Positions 7,150-11,669 of a stretch of 11,669 bases of DNA are shown piece after piece. The notes below the pieces were generated by a model. The model searched no databases. It saw only the letters and a list, made by a program, of their open reading frames with translations, and was not told the origin of the DNA. Position 1 is the stretch's first letter, and each line of letters begins with the position of its first letter. This stretch comes from DASWHK01 sp036398215 (lineage in GTDB: Bacteria > Acidobacteriota > UBA890): NCBI GenBank assembly GCA_036398215.1, contig DASWHK010000011.1, positions 1 to 11,669 on the forward strand. The letters run 5' to 3'. The position numbers and the translations under genes are program-made.

Positions 7150-7258
7150 CGTCGATGATCTGCCGATAGACCTCGCTGTCGCTCTTCTGCCAGCGTCGGG
7201 TGCGCTCGGCGACGCGCTCGGCTAGCGCCTGCGGGATCCTGAAGGAAAGGCTCTTCAT
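7109..7258 (-). pseudogene. Truncated ribbon-helix-helix (CopG-like) antitoxin
   Basis: The frame starts MKSLSFRIPQALAERVAERT and continues RRWQKSDSEVYRQIIDD. A short N-terminal strand of alternating polar and hydrophobic residues, then two helices with an S-x-S-E-V turn, is the RHH DNA-binding fold used by antitoxins such as CopG or VapB types. Homology ends near residue 37; the remaining residues up to the stop overlap, out of frame, the lipoprotein fragment. Intact antitoxins add a toxin-binding tail and are followed by a toxin gene; neither is present. The ATG has no clear Shine-Dalgarno sequence. The DNA-binding part is complete, so a 49-residue product could in principle still bind DNA. 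Confidence 0.55.
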
Positions 7259-7281
7259 GCACGCAGCATGCAACGCATGCA
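7256..7281 (-). promoter_or_regulatory. Putative operator of the ribbon-helix-helix gene
   Basis: Three ATGCA words (starting at 7257, 7268 and 7277) lie 11 and 9 bases apart, two of them within GCATGC palindromes, across and just upstream of the start codon. Repeated short palindromes about one helical turn apart over the start are how many RHH antitoxins bind to repress their own gene. This is a pattern-based inference; no promoter hexamers are clear. Confidence 0.4.
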
Positions 7282-7306
7282 GCGACAACAAGACGGTGTT
7301 ATCGGG

Positions 7307-7323
7307 CGGTCTTGGCAGGACCG
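7307..7323 (-). terminator. Weak hairpin downstream of the lipoprotein gene
   Basis: CGGTC (7307-7311) pairs with GACCG (7319-7323) around a seven-base loop, 27 bases past the lipoprotein stop codon. The stem is short and no T-run follows, so terminator function is doubtful. Confidence 0.2.
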
Positions 7324-7350
7324 GGGCGCCTTCGCTGCGATCACGCGGTC

Positions 7351-8673
7351 TCATTCGGGCAGCTCGACCCGGTACCGCTTCACCCGGATGATGCCCGCCT
7401 CGTCCTCGACCGCGAGCACGAGGGTGTCGCCGTCCAAGAACGGATCGGCGACGACCGGCACGTCGGGGACCTCGAGCTCGCCGAGGTAGCGGCCATCGGG
7501 GCCGAAGACGTCCCAGATGAGGGGGTCGCGCCAGCATACCGACAGCGTCCGGTTCTCGCGCTGGGCGGCGAGGAAGTCGTCGGGGGTTGGGTCTTCGGCA
7601 CAGTCCGGGTCGCCAATGCGCAAGCCCGTCCCCTTGCGGGAGAGCAGCAGGCGGTCGTCCCGCGCCGGATAGATCGCCTCGAAGGCGGGCTTGTGCTCCG
7701 GGATGGGGCGCCCGCTCCAGGTCCAGCCCGGATCGCTACTCCGGATCCGCGCCGTGAGAAAGTGCTCGTGCGCGGCACGTTCCTCGGGGAGGATCGCCAC
7801 CGGCTCGTAGCGCCGCTCGACGATGGTCTTGGCGCCGTCGATGCTCTCGATCGTGATCCGGTACTCGGTGCCGACGCCGTAGACCAGCGCGCCGGACGGC
7901 AGCATCGTTCGTCGCGTCACCGGCGCGAAGGGCAGCAGCGTCACCATCCGACCGTCCATGTAAGTGAGCGACGGGTCGGGGACATCGAGCCGAGGGAACT
8001 CGCGGAACGCACCGACCTTGCCCTCCGGGCCCCCGGCCTGCATTCCGTAGCGGCTCTCTTCCTCGGTAGGGACCCCCCGCTCGAGCTCGATCGCCTCGAG
8101 ATACGGCGTGCCATCGTGGGTGACCACCATCTGTTGCCGAATCAGGAACACCGACGCCGTCCAGGTCCACGTATCGAGGTACTCGCCGCTCGCGTCGTAC
8201 ACGAGGATCCTCATCACCCCGCCGCGCTCCGACACGAAGATCGTGCCGTCGGCGCGGCGGGCAACGCGATAAGGTCGTTGATACTCACCGGGCCCCTGGC
8301 CGGGGCCCCCGATGTCCCGCAGCCAGGTTCCCGAGCGATCGTAGACGCGAACCGCCGGGACGTCCTCATCGACCACGTAGATCTCGTCGCCCGTCGCCCA
8401 GACGCTGGTCACCTGGCCGAACATGTAGGGATCCTCGCCGGCGTCGACGCCGATCGAGGCCTCCTCGACCAGCGTGGCCCGTCCGCCCCAGACCGAGCCG
8501 CTCTCGTTGACGACCGTGGTGACGTCGCCCTCGGTTGTGATCGTGCCAACCCAGGCGTCGCCGCCGTCGTCGGAGGCGCTGGTCGCGCAGCCGGCGATCA
8601 CGGACGTTGCGGCCAGCGCGATGAGGATCGACACGACGTGCCGCCGCTGCCCGCAGCGAAACAGGAACGTCAT
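7351..8673 (-). CDS. 6-bladed beta-propeller lipoprotein
   Basis: This 440-residue secreted lipoprotein starts MTFLFRCGQRRHVVSILIAL and has a lipobox VIAGC with Cys29 as the predicted lipidation site. After a low-complexity linker (30-40) and a conserved block from residue 41, NHL/TolB-like propeller repeats follow. An example is IYVVDEDVPAVRVYDRSG then GPGQGPGEYQRPYRV (about residues 98-137), a hallmark of the 6-bladed propeller family frequent in Acidobacteriota and Gemmatimonadota. Later strands (ILVYDASGEYLDTW, YLGELEVPDVPV) continue the pattern to the C-terminus. I chose the ATG at 8673 rather than earlier in-frame starts because it yields a proper lipoprotein signal and has GAGG six bases upstream. 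It probably sits on a membrane facing outward and binds a ligand or partner; no catalytic motif is visible. It diverges from the tyrosinase gene. Confidence 0.87.
   Translation of the reverse strand: MTFLFRCGQRRHVVSILIALAATSVIAGCATSASDDGGDAWVGTITTEGDVTTVVNESGSVWGGRATLVEEASIGVDAGEDPYMFGQVTSVWATGDEIYVVDEDVPAVRVYDRSGTWLRDIGGPGQGPGEYQRPYRVARRADGTIFVSERGGVMRILVYDASGEYLDTWTWTASVFLIRQQMVVTHDGTPYLEAIELERGVPTEEESRYGMQAGGPEGKVGAFREFPRLDVPDPSLTYMDGRMVTLLPFAPVTRRTMLPSGALVYGVGTEYRITIESIDGAKTIVERRYEPVAILPEERAAHEHFLTARIRSSDPGWTWSGRPIPEHKPAFEAIYPARDDRLLLSRKGTGLRIGDPDCAEDPTPDDFLAAQRENRTLSVCWRDPLIWDVFGPDGRYLGELEVPDVPVVADPFLDGDTLVLAVEDEAGIIRVKRYRVELPE
8435..8553. repeat. Direct repeat shared with 6980-7098
   Basis: This 119-base part of the intact lipoprotein gene matches 6980-7098 without gaps at 105 positions by hand count. 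The mismatches cluster in one 20-base stretch and otherwise are mostly at third codon positions. The two copies are 1455 bases apart in the same orientation. Confidence 0.85.
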
Positions 8674-8919
8674 CGCGGCCTCTGGAGTGGGCGCTGCGAT
8701 GCGGGGAGAGTTGCCGGCAGCGTCTACCATGCAGGGTGCGTTCCTTCCCGAGCGGCCGCTCCAGCCTACGACGAACGGCGACGGCGTGCCAGGACGCCGT
8801 GACCTACCTAATCGAACGGCTCGACCAGCCGATAGCGGACGAGCTAGGACTCCTCGGTCTGCTCGTTGGTCCGCTGCGCATCGGCTAGAATCCACGAACC
8901 ATCAGCCAGGAGGACAGCA
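8674..8919. promoter_or_regulatory. Divergent intergenic region between lipoprotein and tyrosinase
   Basis: The 246-base spacer must hold the promoters of both divergent genes. On the plus strand a TAGAAT hexamer (8886-8891) about 30 bases before the tyrosinase ATG resembles a -10 box, but no good -35 sequence stands at the right distance. No clear minus-strand promoter is visible. The plus strand also contains a protein-like frame, TYLIERLDQPIADELGLLG, ending at TAG 8886-8888; it lacks a convincing start or ribosome site and I do not call it a gene. Confidence 0.35.
8908..8913 (+). promoter_or_regulatory. Ribosome-binding site of the tyrosinase gene
   Basis: AGGAGG, six bases before ATG at 8920, fixes this start over an in-frame TTG at 8866 that has no comparable site. 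Confidence 0.8.
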
Positions 8920-10257
8920 ATGATCCAGGCTTTCACGTTGCTGGCAGGGTTGATTCTGGGCTTTGGCGCGTTCGGTCCGGCGGGCGCCGAGGCGACGCAT
9001 TCTTCAACGGCACGTACTTCGCCAATACTCGTGTCGTCGCGGGCTGTTTCGACGGCGCTCGTTGCGCCGGCCCGGCAAGAGGCGGCGGAAGGCTTCTGCG
9101 AGAGCCCGCGGGTCCGCCAAGACGTCAAGGACCTGAGCGCCGAGGAGAAGGCGAGGTTGGTCGCGGCGATTCATGGGCTGAAGGCGACGCCGTCGCCGTA
9201 CGACCCCCGCTACACCTACTACGACCAGTTCGTGCGCTGGCACCAGTTGGCGGTGGTGGTGTCGAAGGCGCAGGGCGGCGGGGGGATCGCCCACCACAAC
9301 CCGGCGTTTCCGCCCTGGCATCGGAAGCTGCTGTGGCTGTACGAGAACGGGCTGTGCGAGGTCAGCGGCGACCCGAGCCTGGCGCTCCCCTACTGGGACT
9401 GGACCGACCCGGCCAGCACGGCGGCGGTCTTCAGCGTCGACTTCATGGGGCCCGGCGGCAGGGCGAAAGACGGCTACGCGGTGACCGAGGGGCCGTTCAA
9501 CCGCGACGTCTGGCAGCTCAACATCCTTCCCTACGACCCCGCCACCCGGGCGATGACGCACGAGAAGTATCTGGTGCGGGCGCTGGGGATCGACACGGGC
9601 GAAAGCTACCGAGTCCTGCTGCCGACGATCGTCGAGGTCAACAACACGCTGCAGGTGCCAATCTTCGATACCAACCCGTGGGGCGTCAACAGCAACGGCA
9701 GCTTCCGCAACACCCTCGAGGGGTTCGTGATCGACCCGGCGACCGGCAAGATGGACCCCGATCGGCAGACGATGCACAACATCGTGCACGACTGGGTCGG
9801 CGGGATCTTCCGGCGGGCGACCGGGCCGGACCAGTTCATCATCAGCCAGGGGACGATGGAGCCGCTCGACGTCTCGCCCAACGACCCGATCTTCTTCCTC
9901 CATCACGCCAACGTCGATCGGATCTGGGCGTCGTGGCAGCAGCGCTACCCGGGGGTCGACAACTACGCCCCCCAGGGCGGCGAGGCGCGCTGCCCCTTCG
10001 ATACCGACGACCCGGGCCCCGGCCAGTCGTTTCCCCCCGTGGTCGACCGCGAGCACGTGATGATGACCGCCCACGACGTCGACGAGGAGCCGGTGCCGGG
10101 AATGCGCCTCGACGACTGGATGTACCCGTTCTGCCTGGCGCGCTATCAGTCGACCGCCGTGTTCGGCGACCTGACGCCGCGCTCGCAGGTCGACCTCGAG
10201 GCGCTGGGGTACAGGTACCAGGAGTACTACGCGCTGCCGCCCGCGCCCTCGCGTTGA
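8920..10257 (+). CDS. Tyrosinase-family type-3 copper enzyme, secreted
   Basis: This 445-residue protein should oxidise phenols to catechols and quinones with O2 at a dinuclear copper site. CuA ligands are seen in RWHQL (H108), AHHNPAFPPWHR (H125 and H134). CuB ligands are in MHNIVHDWVGG (H286, H290) and DPIFFLHHANVDRIW (H328/H329). Asn287 follows the first CuB His, as in bacterial tyrosinases able to use monophenols; activity on monophenols is inference. The N-terminus (MIQAFTLLAGLILGF...GAEA) is a hydrophobic export signal, though short of basic residues. The intervening PYWDW (157-161) and SFRNTLEGF (261-269) segments are family hallmarks. The ~110 residues after CuB form a C-terminal region with no recognised domain and could shield the site. 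No separate caddie (copper-loading) gene adjoins. A Shine-Dalgarno AGGAGG decides the start. The ltrA-like gene follows by 19 bases, suggesting an operon. Confidence 0.93.
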   Translation: MIQAFTLLAGLILGFGAFGPAGAEATHSSTARTSPILVSSRAVSTALVAPARQEAAEGFCESPRVRQDVKDLSAEEKARLVAAIHGLKATPSPYDPRYTYYDQFVRWHQLAVVVSKAQGGGGIAHHNPAFPPWHRKLLWLYENGLCEVSGDPSLALPYWDWTDPASTAAVFSVDFMGPGGRAKDGYAVTEGPFNRDVWQLNILPYDPATRAMTHEKYLVRALGIDTGESYRVLLPTIVEVNNTLQVPIFDTNPWGVNSNGSFRNTLEGFVIDPATGKMDPDRQTMHNIVHDWVGGIFRRATGPDQFIISQGTMEPLDVSPNDPIFFLHHANVDRIWASWQQRYPGVDNYAPQGGEARCPFDTDDPGPGQSFPPVVDREHVMMTAHDVDEEPVPGMRLDDWMYPFCLARYQSTAVFGDLTPRSQVDLEALGYRYQEYYALPPAPSR

Positions 10258-10276
10258 CAACGGGGCTTCTGGCGCG

Positions 10277-11461
10277 ATGTCCAACCAGCCATTGCAGTCG
10301 GAGGCGCGGCGCCACAGCCTGATCAAGCCGATGGTGGCGCGGTCGCCCGATCAAGCGCATCGCACCGCGACGCCGCTGGAGCTGTTCTTCGACCTGGTGT
10401 TCGTGGTGGCCATCGCCCAGGCGGCGGGCCGATTCCACCACGCGATCGCCGACGACCACGCGGCGCAGGGCCTGCTCAGCTACGGGATGGTGTTCTTCGC
10501 CATCTGGTGGGCCTGGATGAACTTCACCTGGTTCGCCTCGGCTTACGACAACGACGACGTCGCCTACCGGCTGCTCGTCTTCGTGCAACTAAGCGGCGCG
10601 CTGGTCCTGGCCGCCGGCGTATCCAGGTCCTTCGACACGCTGGACTTCACCGTGCCGACGCTCGGCTATGTGGTGATGCGGGCGGCGATGGTGAGCCAGT
10701 GGCTGCGGGCCGGCCGCGGCGATCCGCCGCGCCGTCGCACGGCCCACCGCTACGCGCTCGGCATCGGCATCTGCCAGGCGGGCTGGGTGGGGCTGCTGTT
10801 CGTGCCGCCGCAATGGTACGTGCCGGGCTTCTTCCTGCTCGCCGCCGGCGAGCTGCTGGTGCCGATCTGGGCCGAGCAGGCCGGCGCGACGCCGTGGCAC
10901 TGCGACCACATCGTCGAGCGCTACGCCTTGTTCACGATCATCGTCCTCGGTGAGTCGATCCTGGCGGCGTCGGTGGCGATCCGCACCGCCGCGGAGGGCG
11001 AGACCGCCAACGGCGATCTCGCCTCGATCAGCGGCGGAGGGATCCTGATCGTCTTCTCCCTCTGGTGGCTGTACTTCGCCCGCCCGCAGCGCGACCTGCG
11101 CGACTCGCTGCGAACGGCGTTCGTCTGGGGCTACGGCCACCTGCCGATCTACGCCTCGGCGGCCGCGGTAGGCGCCGGGATCGCGGTGGCGGTCGACCAG
11201 CGAACGGGTGATACGGCGATCGGCCCGTACGGCGCCGGCGCCGCGGTGGCGGTGCCGGTGGCGGTCTTCCTGATCAGCCTCTGGGCCTTGCACGTGCGGC
11301 CCGGCAGCGACGGTCCGATGCGCCTGTTCTTCATCCCGGTCTTCTCCGGCCTGATCCTGCTGGCGCCTCTCACCGCCCACGCCGTCCTGGTAACCGGCCT
11401 GCTCACGGCCGCGCTGCTGGCCGCCAAGCTGATCACCGCGAGGAGGATGGCCGCCGGCTAG
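10277..11461 (+). CDS. ltrA: LtrA-family (low temperature requirement A) membrane protein
   Basis: This 394-residue protein is almost entirely membrane helices, about ten to twelve. It carries the family signatures TPLELFFDLVFVVAIAQ (32-48) near the N-terminus and HIVERYALFTIIVLGESIL (211-229) in the middle, plus SLWWLYF (261-267) and WGYGHLPIYAS (284-294). Length is normal for the family. LtrA was named for a Listeria mutant failing to grow in the cold; its molecular activity is unknown. The start follows the tyrosinase stop by 19 bases with only a weak GGGG-type ribosome site, consistent with translation within a shared transcript. A later Met at residue 19 is possible but would still leave the first signature intact. 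Why it would accompany a tyrosinase is not evident from sequence. Confidence 0.92.
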   Translation: MSNQPLQSEARRHSLIKPMVARSPDQAHRTATPLELFFDLVFVVAIAQAAGRFHHAIADDHAAQGLLSYGMVFFAIWWAWMNFTWFASAYDNDDVAYRLLVFVQLSGALVLAAGVSRSFDTLDFTVPTLGYVVMRAAMVSQWLRAGRGDPPRRRTAHRYALGIGICQAGWVGLLFVPPQWYVPGFFLLAAGELLVPIWAEQAGATPWHCDHIVERYALFTIIVLGESILAASVAIRTAAEGETANGDLASISGGGILIVFSLWWLYFARPQRDLRDSLRTAFVWGYGHLPIYASAAAVGAGIAVAVDQRTGDTAIGPYGAGAAVAVPVAVFLISLWALHVRPGSDGPMRLFFIPVFSGLILLAPLTAHAVLVTGLLTAALLAAKLITARRMAAG

Positions 11462-11525
11462 CGTCGGGGTCCCCTGTCCCGGGGCAGCCAGGCACACCGT
11501 GGACAAAGCGGGCGGGGGCGCGGCC

Positions 11526-11669
11526 CTACCGCCCCCCGACCTTGCCGGCAACGCGCGGCCCGAGGACGAGGGCGGCGAGGTCGCGGTGGCGCTGGGCCTC
11601 GCTCTCCACCGCCTTCGCCCCGGCGGAGGTGAGCCGGTAGGTCTGCGGCGGCCGCCCGGGGGTCGCCTC
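11526..11669 (-). CDS. Winged-helix transcriptional regulator (PadR-like), C-terminal part
   Basis: The last 47 residues are present; the gene continues beyond the window edge. They read GRPPQTYRLTSAGAKAVESE and end AALVLGPRVAGKVGGR. A GRP-xx-YRLT-xAG stretch is the wing strand and start of the last helix in PadR and related regulators. It is distinct in sequence from the regulator remnant beside the ADOP permease. It converges on the ltrA-like gene across a 64-base spacer that shows no convincing terminator, only a small CCCC/GGGG stem. The DNA-recognition helix lies outside the window, so the exact family is uncertain. Confidence 0.7.
   Translation of the reverse strand, partial: EATPGRPPQTYRLTSAGAKAVESEAQRHRDLAALVLGPRVAGKVGGR

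Noticed and set aside
7312..8802. Long plus-strand open frame opposite the lipoprotein gene
   Set aside because: Arg/His/Asp-rich antisense shadow with no recognisable domain; the minus frame has a lipobox and propeller repeats.
8799..8888. Small plus-strand frame (about 29 codons) before the tyrosinase
   Set aside because: Protein-like composition but no ribosome site, no recognised family and overlap with the likely promoter region.
8674..8895. Longer N-terminus for the beta-propeller lipoprotein
   Set aside because: Earlier in-frame starts would bury the signal peptide behind ~75 Arg/Pro-rich residues; ATG 8673 gives a standard lipoprotein signal with a GAGG site.
8866..8919. Upstream TTG start giving the tyrosinase an Arg-Arg pair before its hydrophobic segment, as in a Tat signal
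   Set aside because: The TTG has no ribosome site, whereas AGGAGG stands at ideal distance from ATG 8920. The RR idea is attractive for a copper enzyme but is not supported by the start signals.
9004..10326. Long minus-strand open frame opposite the tyrosinase gene
   Set aside because: Antisense shadow of a gene with all copper-site motifs in the plus frame.
1..11669. CRISPR arrays, tRNA or rRNA genes, phage or transposase genes
   Set aside because: No regularly spaced repeats, no RNA-gene signatures and no recombinase or transposase motifs were seen on either strand; the only mobile-element candidate is the 165-base inverted repeat.

Overview
The window is very GC-rich DNA with a gene set typical of Acidobacteriota, or less likely Gemmatimonadota. 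Markers are an ADOP-type duplicated FtsX permease with its PadR-type neighbour, a 6-bladed beta-propeller lipoprotein with a GPGQGPGEY motif, and an extracytoplasmic tyrosinase. The phylum is inferred from family habits; there is no rRNA or other marker gene.

Layout. (1) 68-2794, minus: intact ADOP permease. (2) 2791-2955: a junction of three gene pieces, namely the C-terminal tail of a PadR-type regulator (minus), a ~75 bp tyrosinase fragment (plus), and the 3' end of the next gene. (3) 2896-6294, minus: a giant CPBP-family membrane protease that reads as a two-fold internal duplication, with catalytic residues only in the first half. (4) 6324-6488: a nested inverted repeat of about 165 bp, 29 bp upstream of the protease start. 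(5) 6489-7258: a dense patchwork of gene fragments on both strands: a sialidase/BNR-like piece, the C-terminus of SelD, an unassigned piece, the N-terminus of a second beta-propeller lipoprotein, and the N-terminus of a ribbon-helix-helix antitoxin-like protein. (6) 7351-8673, minus: intact beta-propeller lipoprotein. (7) 8920-10257, plus: tyrosinase, followed 19 bp later by an LtrA-family membrane protein (10277-11461). (8) 11526-11669, minus: the C-terminus of another winged-helix (PadR-like) regulator running off the window.

How it fits together. The tyrosinase and ltrA genes look co-transcribed, diverging from the lipoprotein gene across a 246 bp spacer. The ADOP permease keeps its start and ribosome-binding site, but the regulator that normally precedes it survives only as a tail. 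Both members of the divergent pair (lipoprotein and tyrosinase) have diverged partial copies elsewhere in the window. The clearest signal is therefore a repeatedly rearranged locus, with gene scraps accumulating beside an inverted-repeat element, rather than an obvious new defence or metabolic system. The most unusual intact gene is the duplicated protease with one apparently dead catalytic half.
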